NCBI GenBank assembly: GCA_965223125.1
Contig: OZ244984.1
Span: 372,001-436,000, forward strand
DNA length: 64,000 nucleotides
Origin: Pacificispira sp965223125
Lineage (GTDB): Bacteria > Pseudomonadota > Alphaproteobacteria > UBA8366 > Aestuariispiraceae
Direction: 5' to 3'
The position numbers and the translations under genes are program-made. Shown here piece after piece: positions 15,999 through 24,560 of the stretch. Position 1 is the stretch's first letter, and each line of letters begins with the position of its first letter. The notes under the pieces are model-generated. The model searched no databases. It was not told the DNA's origin and saw only the letters and a list, made by a program, of their open reading frames with translations.

Positions 15999-18008
15999 AT
16001 GGCGCAGGTTCAATCGACACTGCCTCCCGGCCCGACGGTTCGACTCGCATTGGACAGCGACGGGCTGATCAAGCGCAGCCTGATCGGCGTGATCGCGCTC
16101 TATCTGATCTTCGCACTGGCAATGCCGCTCTATGCGATGCTGTCGAAATCCTTCACGACCTACAGCTTCGACCTGAACCGCTATGAATTCCAGGTCAGCG
16201 ATGAAGCGGGCAACTGGGGGGACCCGGTCAGTGCCGCCCTGTTGTTCGAACGGCTTGAGACTGCCGATCCGGACGCCCTCGACAGCAACTCCGATGGCCG
16301 TTTCTCCGCAATCGACCTGTTTCCAGATTTCAATTTCCGCAGTCCTGTGAAGTATCGCCTGCGCGGAACCGTTGCGGACGCCCCCTATCTGATCGGACTG
16401 GATCTGCAGAATACCACCGAGTGGAAGGAGTTTGACTCGAATACATTCCGCCGTGTCAACCTGCGTCCGGTCAAATCGACCGGAACCGAAAACTACACGA
16501 CCTTCTTTTCGACCCCATCACTGTTCCAGTCCATTGAGAATTCCGTCTTCATCGCCGTCATCAGCACTATCCTGACAGTCAGCCTCGCTTTCGGCTTCGC
16601 CTACGCGATCAATCGCAGCCAGATGCCGTTCAAGGGGGCTTTCCGCCTGATCGCGACGATGCCGATCTTGGTTCCATCGCTGCTGCCCGGCATCGCGCTG
16701 ATTTATCTTTTCGGCAATCAGGGCCTGCTGAAGGAATGGCTGTTTGGACATACCATCTATGGCCCCATCGGGATCATCATCGGGTCAGTCTTTTTCACCT
16801 TCCCGCATGCCCTGATTATCATATCGACTGCCCTGTCGATCTCCGACCAGCGGCAATATGAGGCTGCTGAATCGCTTCGCGCAACACGCTGGCGGACTTT
16901 CTGGACCGTCACCATTCCCGGCGCGCGCTATGGCCTGATCTCCGCTGCTTTCGTCACCTTCACCCTGGTCATCACCGACTTCGGGCTGCCCAAGGTGATC
17001 GGCGGGCAATATAACGTGCTGGCCGTGGACATCTACAAGCAGGTGATCGGACAGCAGAATTTCGAAATGGGCGCGGTCGTTTCCGTGATCCTGCTGATCC
17101 CAGCCGTCGCCGCCTTCTTCGTCGACCGCATGGTGCAGAAAAAGCAGGTCTCCCTGCTTTCTGCCCGCTCGGTGCCATTCCAGCCAAAGAAACATCGCCG
17201 TTTCGAGGCAATCTGTCTGGTCTGGTGTGGGATGATCGCATTGTTCATCCTCAGCATCATCGGAATCTGCCAGTATGCGGCCCTGGTGAAATTCTGGCCT
17301 TACGATCTGAGCCTCAGCCTGCGGAACTACGATTTCAACCGCATGGACGGCGGCGGATGGTCGGCCTATTACAATTCGATCCAGCTTGGCCTGCTGACCG
17401 CCGTGATCGGGACTGGCATTATCTTCGTCGGGGCCTATATGGTTGAGAAAATCGACGGGTTCAAATCCGGCCGGACGCTGTTCCAGTTCCTTGCCATGCT
17501 GCCGATGGCGGTGCCAGGAATGGTGCTGGGCCTTGCCTATATCTTCTTCTTCAACAATCCGGCCAATCCGTTCAACTTCATCTATGGGACGATGATCATC
17601 CTGGTCGTTTCCACGATCACCCATTTCTATACGGTCGGCCACCTGACCGCACTGACCGCATTGAAGCAGATCGACCGGGAATTCGAGCCCGTGGCCACCT
17701 CGCTGCGCCAGCCCTTCTACAAGCTGTTTTCCAGGGTCACCGTACCGGTCTGCCTGCCCGCGATCCTCGACATCTCGATCTATCTGTTCGTCAATGCCAT
17801 GACCACCGTGTCCGCCGTCGTCTTCCTGTATTCGACGAATACCAATCTGGCCTCCATCGCAGTACTGAACATGGACGATGCAGGCGACATCGCCCCGGCG
17901 GCGGCGATGGGTATGATGATTTTCTACACCAATGCCGGCGCGCGCATCCTGCACAGCATCGCCTCCAAGGCGATCCTAAAAAAGACCCAGGCCTGGCGGG
18001 TGCGATAG
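15999..18008 (+). CDS. AEP-type ABC transporter fused permease with periplasmic insert
   Basis: A 669-residue permease with two MetI-type transmembrane domains in one chain (about 180-400 and 470-665), as in AEP and iron importers. EAA-loop-like segments YEAAESLRATRWRTFWTVTIP and FEPVATSLRQPFYKLFSRVTVP mark the ATPase contact in each half. The ATG at 15999 was chosen because upstream sequence overlaps the ATPase gene in another frame. Unusually, TM1 (about 26-48) is followed by a periplasmic stretch of around 120 residues that contains DSNSDGRFSAID (95-106), a canonical 12-residue EF-hand/dockerin-like calcium loop. The family is generally nearer 550-580 residues, so this stretch accounts for the excess. 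It ends 3 bp before the convergent LysR gene. Confidence 0.88.
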   Translation: MAQVQSTLPPGPTVRLALDSDGLIKRSLIGVIALYLIFALAMPLYAMLSKSFTTYSFDLNRYEFQVSDEAGNWGDPVSAALLFERLETADPDALDSNSDGRFSAIDLFPDFNFRSPVKYRLRGTVADAPYLIGLDLQNTTEWKEFDSNTFRRVNLRPVKSTGTENYTTFFSTPSLFQSIENSVFIAVISTILTVSLAFGFAYAINRSQMPFKGAFRLIATMPILVPSLLPGIALIYLFGNQGLLKEWLFGHTIYGPIGIIIGSVFFTFPHALIIISTALSISDQRQYEAAESLRATRWRTFWTVTIPGARYGLISAAFVTFTLVITDFGLPKVIGGQYNVLAVDIYKQVIGQQNFEMGAVVSVILLIPAVAAFFVDRMVQKKQVSLLSARSVPFQPKKHRRFEAICLVWCGMIALFILSIIGICQYAALVKFWPYDLSLSLRNYDFNRMDGGGWSAYYNSIQLGLLTAVIGTGIIFVGAYMVEKIDGFKSGRTLFQFLAMLPMAVPGMVLGLAYIFFFNNPANPFNFIYGTMIILVVSTITHFYTVGHLTALTALKQIDREFEPVATSLRQPFYKLFSRVTVPVCLPAILDISIYLFVNAMTTVSAVVFLYSTNTNLASIAVLNMDDAGDIAPAAAMGMMIFYTNAGARILHSIASKAILKKTQAWRVR

Positions 18009-18011
18009 ACG

Positions 18012-18980
18012 TCAGAGATAGGTTCGGTTCTCGATCGGCGTCACCTCTATCTGTGCCAGCAGGGCCTCCAGAAGTGCCTTTTCTGCGCGGTTCATCTTCG
18101 CTTTCGGGTTCCAGATCACATGCACGTCGATGGCGGGTGGATTCTCATAGGGCGGAATGCGCCAGAGCAACCCGTCTTCGATATCCCGCCGAACCACATG
18201 GATCGGCAATGGCCCGACGCCAAGACCCGCGATGATCATCCGGCGGACCTCCTCCAGATGCGCCGACGTGCCCACGACACGCTCGTCCAGTTCCGCCGCC
18301 GCCCGCATCAGGGTGACCGGACGCAGCGCATCGCCGAGTTGATCCGTGACAAAACTGACCGATGACTGCCCGACCAGATCGGCACCGGTCAGGTTCTCCC
18401 GACCGAAGAGCGGATGCGTCGGGCCGCAGAACAGGCCGAAGAACTCACGATAAAGCCTGCGGTACTCCAGCTTCGGGCTGGGGTCCTTGACCAGGCAGAC
18501 GGCCATCGACGCACGCCTGGCCAGCACCGCTGCCGTTGCCTCTTTGCTGGCCGTCACATCAATGGACAGCGTCGCCTTCGGATGGCGTGTGTGGAAATCG
18601 GTCAATGCATTGTCGAAAAGCGGGCTGACGACATGACTGGCCATTGAGACGCGGACATGGCCGCGCACATCGTCCGTCACATCGCGCATCAGCGTGCCCA
18701 GGCGCAGGATCGTGCCCTGAATCTCGATAGCCTCCCGGTGCAGCAATCGACCTGCCTGGGTCAGTTCAAAGCGACCGGGGCTTCGCTCGATCAGCTTCCT
18801 GCCGATCCGATCCTCCAGCCGCTTCAGGGCATTGGACACGCTCGGTTGTTTCAGAGACAGGCGCTCGGCAGCATCGGTTATGCTGCGCGCCTCCGCCAGC
18901 ACAATGAATGTCCGCAACAGGTTCCAGTCGAGTTCCCGCGCAATTCGTTCCGGACTATCCTGACGCATGATGATCACCAT
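18012..18980 (-). CDS. LysR-family transcriptional regulator
   Basis: A 322-residue LysR regulator. The winged helix-turn-helix is at about 19-77 (LDWNLLRTFIVLAEARSIT, AERLSLKQPSVSNALKRLE) and the effector-binding domain fills the rest, beginning GHVRVSMASHVVSPLF. Two starts are possible: the ATG at 18978-18980 or the internal ATG at 18966-18968. It is convergent with the AEP permease gene and divergent from the polyamine-type transport operon 95 bp away, so by the usual LysR logic it most likely controls the latter and itself. The inducer is unknown. Confidence 0.9.
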   Translation of the reverse strand: MVIIMRQDSPERIARELDWNLLRTFIVLAEARSITDAAERLSLKQPSVSNALKRLEDRIGRKLIERSPGRFELTQAGRLLHREAIEIQGTILRLGTLMRDVTDDVRGHVRVSMASHVVSPLFDNALTDFHTRHPKATLSIDVTASKEATAAVLARRASMAVCLVKDPSPKLEYRRLYREFFGLFCGPTHPLFGRENLTGADLVGQSSVSFVTDQLGDALRPVTLMRAAAELDERVVGTSAHLEEVRRMIIAGLGVGPLPIHVVRRDIEDGLLWRIPPYENPPAIDVHVIWNPKAKMNRAEKALLEALLAQIEVTPIENRTYL

Positions 18981-18988
18981 TGTTTAAA

Positions 18989-19011
18989 ACTATAGTCACA
19001 ATTTTTACTAT
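18989..19011. promoter_or_regulatory. Candidate LysR operator in the divergent promoter region
   Basis: The AT-rich 95-bp gap between the LysR gene and the permease gene holds a perfect 8-bp palindrome ACTATAGT (18989-18996) and a further ACTAT (19007-19011), 18 bp apart. This is a plausible binding region for the regulator; it is not a clear T-N11-A match. Confidence 0.35.
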
Positions 19012-19075
19012 CTATTTGCTGAATGATCAATCCGATGTCACCCTGATACCACAACAAGAATAAGGGGACACCAGC

Positions 19076-19942
19076 ATGTCGGTCGAAGCGCGGGAAGCGC
19101 GTCAGCCTTGGATACTGCTATCACCGGCCTTGACCGCCGTGGTGCTGCTGCTATTCGTGCCGCTGCTCTTCATCGTCGTCTATTCCTTCTGGCTGCGCAC
19201 CGCGACCGGCCTGGATCAGGTCGGCTTCTATCTGGATAACTGGCAGGAAGCGCTCAGCGATGCCTTCTATCGCGACATCCTGCTCTACACGCTGAAAATT
19301 GGCGCAATCACGACCGTGGTCTGCGCCTTGATGGGCTATCCGGCGGCTTATTTCATCGCCCGGTCGAAGGGCAACAAGGCGATCCTGCTGCTGCTGCTGA
19401 TGCTGCCCTTCTGGATCAGCTACATAATCCGCACCATGTCCTGGATCAACATTCTGGGGGTTTCCGGTGCCCTGAACTCCACCCTGTTGACGCTTGGCAT
19501 CATCTCGGAACCGATCCAGATGCTCTATAACGAAACGACCGTCATCCTGGGGCTGGTGCATTTCCTGCTGCCTTTCATGGTCCTGAATGTCTATGTCAGC
19601 CTGGAAGGGATCGATGTCTCGCTGGAGGATGCTGCCCGGTCGCTGGGTGCGACACGCTGGGAGAGTTTCCGGGAAGTCACCCTGCCGCTCTCCCTCCCTG
19701 GACTGGCGGCGGGCGGATTGCTGTGCTTCGTACTTGGCTGCGGGACCTATATCACCCCGCTGGTCCTGGGAGGACCAAGCGATGCGATGTTCGCCAACTT
19801 GGTCTATGAAGCGATCATCACACAGCTCGACTGGCCACTCGGTTCCGCGCTCTCCCTCATGCTGCTGGCCGTACTCGGCGCGTTGGTGCTGATCTACAAC
19901 AAATATCTCGGCATGGCGCAATTGATGAAGGGGCTGGGCTGA
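19076..19942 (+). CDS. Polyamine-type ABC transporter permease (PotB-like)
   Basis: A 288-residue inner-membrane permease with six hydrophobic segments, beginning WILLSPALTAVVLLLFVPLLFIVVYSF. The EAA loop for ATPase contact is DVSLEDAARSLGATRWESFREVTLPLSLPG. PotB-like subunits of spermidine/putrescine importers have this layout and length. A ribosome site AAGGGG (19062-19067) precedes the ATG. It overlaps the next permease by one base and starts the operon divergent from the LysR gene. Confidence 0.92.
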   Translation: MSVEAREARQPWILLSPALTAVVLLLFVPLLFIVVYSFWLRTATGLDQVGFYLDNWQEALSDAFYRDILLYTLKIGAITTVVCALMGYPAAYFIARSKGNKAILLLLLMLPFWISYIIRTMSWINILGVSGALNSTLLTLGIISEPIQMLYNETTVILGLVHFLLPFMVLNVYVSLEGIDVSLEDAARSLGATRWESFREVTLPLSLPGLAAGGLLCFVLGCGTYITPLVLGGPSDAMFANLVYEAIITQLDWPLGSALSLMLLAVLGALVLIYNKYLGMAQLMKGLG

Positions 19943-20727
19943 TGGGCTGGAACCTGATCCGTTTCTGGACCATCCTGGTCTATCTATTCATGTTCCTGCC
20001 GGTCGCTGTCGTTGTGCTGCTCAGCTTCAATGCCAGCCAGTTTGGCAGTTTCCCAATGACCGGCCTTTCGATCCGCTGGTTTGTCGAACTGGCGAACAAT
20101 GATGCGATCCTGCGCGCCTTCCGGACTTCGATGCTGCTGGGCGGGCTGACTGCCGTCATCTCGACCACGCTCGGCGTTCTGGCGAGCCTCGCCCTGGTAC
20201 GCTACAGGGTGCCGGGCAGCAATCTGATCTCCACCTGTCTGATCGCGCCAATCCTGGTGCCGGAGGTCGTGCTGGCGGTCGCGCTGCTGCTGTTCCTGAA
20301 CTTCCTTTCCATCAACAAGAGCTTCTTCCTGCTGTTGATGGGGCATGTGATCTTCACGCTTCCCTTCGTCATTCTGGTCGTGCAGGCGCGCCTTGTCGGC
20401 ATTCGCCGGGACATGGAGGAAGCAGCGCTAAGCCTTGGGGCCAGCCCCATGCAGACCTTTTTCCAGATTACCCTGCCGCTGCTGGCACCCGCCGTCTTCG
20501 CGGGAATGTTGTTCGCCTTCACCATCAGTTTCGACGACATCACCGGCACGCTGTTCTGGAAGCCGGGCGGGGTTGAGACCGTTCCCACCCAGATCTTCGC
20601 GATGCTGCGCAACTCGATCTCACCAGAGATCAACGCACTGGGCTCCGTGATGATCCTTCTCACCGTCGGACTGCCACTTCTGGGAATGGCAATCGTCCGG
20701 CAAATGGCCATCAAGCGCGGCAGTTAG
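19942..20727 (+). CDS. Polyamine-type ABC transporter permease (PotC-like)
   Basis: A 261-residue second permease subunit with six membrane segments; FLPVAVVVLLSFNASQFGSFPMTGLSIRWF is the characteristic PotC-type start, and the EAA loop is DMEEAALSLGASPMQTFFQITLPLLAP. ISFDDITGTLFW matches the conserved segment following it in this subfamily. It shares one base with the preceding gene, showing tight translational coupling, so the two permeases form a heterodimer. Confidence 0.92.
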   Translation: MGWNLIRFWTILVYLFMFLPVAVVVLLSFNASQFGSFPMTGLSIRWFVELANNDAILRAFRTSMLLGGLTAVISTTLGVLASLALVRYRVPGSNLISTCLIAPILVPEVVLAVALLLFLNFLSINKSFFLLLMGHVIFTLPFVILVVQARLVGIRRDMEEAALSLGASPMQTFFQITLPLLAPAVFAGMLFAFTISFDDITGTLFWKPGGVETVPTQIFAMLRNSISPEINALGSVMILLTVGLPLLGMAIVRQMAIKRGS

Positions 20728-20772
20728 AACCGCGTGCTTACCAAATCAAACCGCACCAACAGGAGAGTTGAT

Positions 20773-21912
20773 ATGGATAATACGACACGATACGAGAGAC
20801 TGCGCGAGCGTTACATGAACGGCGATATTGAACGCCGTTCCTTCCTGGGCCTGATCGGTGCTGCCGGTGTCGCCTATGGGCTGCAAACCCCCTTTGCACG
20901 CCATGCACTCGCCAATGTAAAGCAGGTTCGCTTTGACGGCTGGGGCGGGGTGGTTTCCGAAGCCTTCCGCCAATATGCCTTTGATCCGTTCACCAAGGCG
21001 ACCGGCGTCGAGGTGGTCGATGGTACCTTCGGCGGCGGCGACGAGTACTTGTCCCGCGTGAAGGCCAGCCAGGACGGCGAATACAACATTGCCCACCTGT
21101 CCGGCGTTTTCGACTATGCCCGCTATCACAATCTGGGACTGGCATCAGAACTGAACGAAGCGAATATTCCGAATCTGGAATTCGTCATTCCGAAGCTGAC
21201 GGATGTCTTCCGTGGCGTCAGCAACGGCAAACTTTCCTGCGTTCCCTATGACTATGGCACGACCGGTCTCGCCTATAACCGCAAGCATATCTCCGACGAG
21301 GAAATGAAGGAGAAAGGCGCAAAAATCCTGATCGACGAGAAGCTGAAAGGCAAGATCGGCGGCTGGGGCGACTGGCGCACCCGCGTCTGGTACGGCTCGC
21401 TGCAGACCGACCAGGACCCGAACAATGCGACCGATATGGATGCCGTCTGGGACGCGGTTCGCGCCCATCGCGATCTCGCCCTGAAATACTGGAGTTCAGG
21501 GGCCGAACTGATGAGCCTGCTGGCGGAAGAAGAAATCTACGTCACCGAAGGCTGGTCGGGTCGGATCTATGCACTTCAGGAACAGGGCCATGACATCGGC
21601 TATATGGACCCACCCAATGGGTTCGGCTGGCAGGAATGCCTGTTCGTGATCAAGGGATCCCCGATGGAAGCCTGCGAAGAGTTGCTGAACTTCATGCTGG
21701 CACCGGAAACCTCCATCGCCGTAGCGGAAGGCCAGAACTACCCACCCGCACTCGACCCGCAGAAGGTCGATCTGGGTGACAAGATTCCGACCCTCCCAGC
21801 CTTCGACCCGACCGGCACCCTGGCCGGCCTGACCTTCGCCAATCCGGATTACTGGAATGGCAACGAGCAGGAATGGTCCAAGACCTTCGGACGCGTCCAG
21901 AAGGGCTACTAA
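20773..21912 (+). CDS. Polyamine-type ABC transporter binding protein with Tat signal
   Basis: A 379-residue PotD-like periplasmic binding protein. I chose the ATG at 20773, eight bases after an AGGAGAG ribosome site, over the upstream ATG at 20734 that lacks one. The N-terminus carries a twin-arginine signal ERRSFLGLIGAAGVAYG, so it is exported folded, common for this subclass in alphaproteobacteria. The mature part shows VRFDGWGGVVSEAFRQYAFDPFTKATGVEV, LSCVPYDYGTTGLAYN and GWSGRIYALQEQGHDIGY, typical of the spermidine/putrescine-binding family. The true ligand may be a polyamine, an acetylated polyamine or a related amine. Confidence 0.9.
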   Translation: MDNTTRYERLRERYMNGDIERRSFLGLIGAAGVAYGLQTPFARHALANVKQVRFDGWGGVVSEAFRQYAFDPFTKATGVEVVDGTFGGGDEYLSRVKASQDGEYNIAHLSGVFDYARYHNLGLASELNEANIPNLEFVIPKLTDVFRGVSNGKLSCVPYDYGTTGLAYNRKHISDEEMKEKGAKILIDEKLKGKIGGWGDWRTRVWYGSLQTDQDPNNATDMDAVWDAVRAHRDLALKYWSSGAELMSLLAEEEIYVTEGWSGRIYALQEQGHDIGYMDPPNGFGWQECLFVIKGSPMEACEELLNFMLAPETSIAVAEGQNYPPALDPQKVDLGDKIPTLPAFDPTGTLAGLTFANPDYWNGNEQEWSKTFGRVQKGY

Positions 21913-21920
21913 GCAAAGGA

Positions 21921-21990
21921 AAGAGGATGGGCGACGCCGTGACAATGCGAACGAGTTCACAGCCAGCCCATCCTCTTCCCGTGCGGGAAG
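21921..21990. repeat. Two hairpins between binding-protein and ATPase genes
   Basis: AAGAGGATGGGC (21921-21932) and GCCCATCCTCTT (21966-21977) form a perfect 12-bp inverted repeat with a 33-nt loop. It overlaps a second palindrome CTTCCCG-TG-CGGGAAG (21975-21990). The two can form alternative folds in the mRNA. This lies 8 bp after the binding-protein stop in a 184-bp spacer that holds no gene, a position where partial termination or 3' mRNA protection is common. Confidence 0.75.
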
Positions 21991-22096
21991 ATGCCCCCAT
22001 GAATGCTTCATTCTTCTTGATGAGCGAGGGGAGTAGAACAACCGTCGAATCCAGACTCCCGCAACCTCGCTTTACCCCAACTTTCGGAGACAGCCT

Positions 22097-23182
22097 GTGA
22101 GCGCCGTCACCCTGACCGATATCGTGAAACGCTTCGGCAGTTTCACTGCCCTGCATCGGATGTCGATGGAGATCCCCGATGGCAGTTTCGTCACCCTGCT
22201 TGGCCCTTCCGGCTGCGGGAAGACTACGACTCTGCGGATGATCGCCGGACTGCTTGACCCGACAGAGGGCGAAATCCAGATCAAGGGGCGGCGCATGAAC
22301 GACGTCCCGATCCACAAGCGTAATCTGGGTCTCGTATTTCAGAACTACGCTCTGTTCCCGCACAAGAATGTCGCCGAAAACATCGCCTTCGGCCTGAAAT
22401 ATCGTGGCGTGTCGAAAGCCGATGCGGTGGAGAAGGTGAAATCTGCACTGGATCTGGTTCAACTGCCCCATGTGGCAGAACGCTATCCCAAGGAACTGTC
22501 CGGCGGGCAGCAGCAGCGCATTGCGCTTGCCCGTGCCATCGTGATCGAACCGGACGTATTGCTGCTCGACGAACCGCTCTCTGCGCTGGATGCCAATCTG
22601 CGTGAGGATATGCGGGTCGAGCTGAAGCGCATCCAGCACCGGATCGGCGTCACCACCGTCTTCGTCACCCATGACCAGTCGGAGGCATTGGCACTGTCCG
22701 ACCATGTCGTGGTGATGTCGGATGGCCGGGTCGAACAGACCGGGCCGCCGGAAGAGGTCTACAACACGCCTGCCAGCGAATTCGTTGCGACCTTCCTTGG
22801 TGCCTCCAACATCCTGACCGCCGACTGCACCGGTCTCGACGGGCAGCAGGTTGCCCTGGACGTGCCCGGCATCGGGCGGCTGACGATCCCCAGGTCAAAG
22901 GCTCCCAAGCTGACGCAGAAAGGTTCGGCAAAGCTGGTCATACGGGCGGAGAAACTGACCCTTCTTCCGGAAGGTGCCACAGAAGTCGGTGACATATCCG
23001 TCGCAGGCACCGTCGAGGCCGTCGATTATCAGGGCCAGGCCGCCCGCTATTTCGTGCGCGTCGGTGACCACGTGTTGCAGGTCATCAATATGATTGACGA
23101 ACATCCGTTCGCGGAAGGACAAAGCATCACCGTTCATCTGCGCGGACGGGACTGTGCCGCGCTTCCAGGAAGCCCTTCATGA
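22097..23182 (+). CDS. Polyamine-type ABC transporter ATP-binding protein (PotA-like)
   Basis: A 361-residue ABC ATPase starting at a GTG (22097). Walker A GPSGCGKTTT, Q-loop VFQNYALFPHK, signature LSGGQQQRIALARAI, Walker B LLLLDEPLSALDA and VTHDQSEAL are intact; a TOBE_2 domain follows from about 280 to the end. It completes the importer encoded by the two permeases and Tat-exported binding protein upstream. Its last four bases overlap the start of the aminotransferase gene (ATGA), so transport and catabolic genes are translationally linked. Confidence 0.93.
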   Translation: MSAVTLTDIVKRFGSFTALHRMSMEIPDGSFVTLLGPSGCGKTTTLRMIAGLLDPTEGEIQIKGRRMNDVPIHKRNLGLVFQNYALFPHKNVAENIAFGLKYRGVSKADAVEKVKSALDLVQLPHVAERYPKELSGGQQQRIALARAIVIEPDVLLLDEPLSALDANLREDMRVELKRIQHRIGVTTVFVTHDQSEALALSDHVVVMSDGRVEQTGPPEEVYNTPASEFVATFLGASNILTADCTGLDGQQVALDVPGIGRLTIPRSKAPKLTQKGSAKLVIRAEKLTLLPEGATEVGDISVAGTVEAVDYQGQAARYFVRVGDHVLQVINMIDEHPFAEGQSITVHLRGRDCAALPGSPS

Positions 23183-24549
23183 CCGACCCCTTGTATAACA
23201 ATCCGCCGAAGAGCCACTTGTTTTACCAGACCCGCCGCCGCCGCCCGATGCTCGACCGGGCACGGGGCGTCTATATGTGGGATGTCGATGGCAAACGTTA
23301 TCTCGACGGCTCATCCGGCGCAATGGTCTGCAATATCGGCCATTCCAACCCCCGCGTTCTGGAAGCCATGCGCAACCAGATGGAAAAATCGAGCTTCGGC
23401 TATCGCCTGCATTTCGAGACCGAACCTGCGGAACGACTGGCCGCGAAGACCGCATCCCTGGCACCACCGGGACTGGAGCGCGTCTTTTTCGTCTCCGGCG
23501 GATCGGAAGCGGTGGAAAGTGCGATCAAGCTGGCTCGTCAATACGCACTGGCCGTCGGAGAGGCGCAGCGCTGGAAAGTGATTTCCCGCTATCCCAGCTA
23601 TCACGGATGCACGCTGGGCGCGCTGGCACTGACCGGTTATGCCCCGATGACCGCCCCTTTCGACCCGATGATGCGCAGCATGCCGAAAATTCCGGCTCCG
23701 CGCGCCTATCTGGACGGACTGGACGCCACCGACCCGGCGACCGGCCGGTTTTATGCCGACATGTTGGAAGCCCAGATCCTGCAGGAAGGACCGGAAACGG
23801 TGCTGGCCTTCATTGTCGAACCGGTCGGCGGTGCGTCCACCGGCGCTCTGGTTCCGCCCGAAGGCTATATGCAGCGCATCCGGGAAATCTGCACCAAATA
23901 CGGCATCCTGCTGATCCACGACGAGGTCATGACCGGCGGCGGGCGCACTGGCACCTTCTTCGCGGGCGACCATTGGGGCGTTGATCCGGATATCCTGGTT
24001 GTCTCCAAGGGTTTTGCAGCAGGCTATGCGCCGCTGGGCGCGATGGTTGCCCATGAACGGCTGGTCGAACCGGTTCTGGACAAGGGGGGATTCATTCATG
24101 GTTTCACCTATGCCGGAAACCCGCTGGCCTGCGCTGCCGGCCTTGCCGTGATCGAGGAGATCGAAAGCCAGGACATGATGGCGAATGCGACACGCATGGG
24201 TGCCCTGCTGAAGTCCCGCATGGAAGGGCTGATGGCACACTTTCCCTTCATCGGCGATGTGCGGGGCAAGGGCCTGCTGCTGGCCTTCGAACTGGTCTCC
24301 GACCGGCAGATCATGCTGCCGCTGCCCAAACACCTCGCGGCCTTCGACCGGCTGGTGGAGATCGCCTATGCCAAGGGGTTGATCATCTATTCCAGGCGCA
24401 CACGGGGCGGCTATGAAGGCGACCATTTCCTGGTCTGTCCGCCAATGACCGTCACCGAAGACCATGTGGCAGAAATAATCGACACGCTGACCAGTGCGCT
24501 GCGGGACTTCGCGAAAGAGGTCAATCTGCCGGTTTCCGAAGCCGCCTGA
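23179..24549 (+). CDS. Class III (omega-type) PLP aminotransferase
   Basis: A 456-residue aminotransferase. Recognisable parts are RGVYMWDVDGKRYLDGSSG, the cofactor phosphate site FVSGGSEAVESAIKLAR, YHGCTLGALALTGY, the PLP aspartate in LIHDEVMTGGGRTGTF and the Schiff-base lysine in LVVSKGFAAGYAPLGAM. Class III enzymes act on terminal amino groups of diamines, omega-amino acids or beta-amino acids, which suits a polyamine-type uptake operon. The amino donor cannot be set from sequence. It overlaps the ATPase gene by four bases and is followed after 11 bp by the BKACE gene, whose substrate may be made by this enzyme. Confidence 0.92.
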   Translation: MTDPLYNNPPKSHLFYQTRRRRPMLDRARGVYMWDVDGKRYLDGSSGAMVCNIGHSNPRVLEAMRNQMEKSSFGYRLHFETEPAERLAAKTASLAPPGLERVFFVSGGSEAVESAIKLARQYALAVGEAQRWKVISRYPSYHGCTLGALALTGYAPMTAPFDPMMRSMPKIPAPRAYLDGLDATDPATGRFYADMLEAQILQEGPETVLAFIVEPVGGASTGALVPPEGYMQRIREICTKYGILLIHDEVMTGGGRTGTFFAGDHWGVDPDILVVSKGFAAGYAPLGAMVAHERLVEPVLDKGGFIHGFTYAGNPLACAAGLAVIEEIESQDMMANATRMGALLKSRMEGLMAHFPFIGDVRGKGLLLAFELVSDRQIMLPLPKHLAAFDRLVEIAYAKGLIIYSRRTRGGYEGDHFLVCPPMTVTEDHVAEIIDTLTSALRDFAKEVNLPVSEAA

Positions 24550-24560
24550 TTGGATTTGTC

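Noticed and set aside
16785..17954. A 389-codon minus-strand open frame over the AEP permease
   Set aside because: Product is a His/Asp/Gly-rich low-complexity sequence antisense to conserved permease segments.
18012..18980. LysR protein as regulator of the AEP genes
   Set aside because: It is convergent with the AEP set and divergent from the amine operon; proximity alone is not enough to assign it to phosphonate control.
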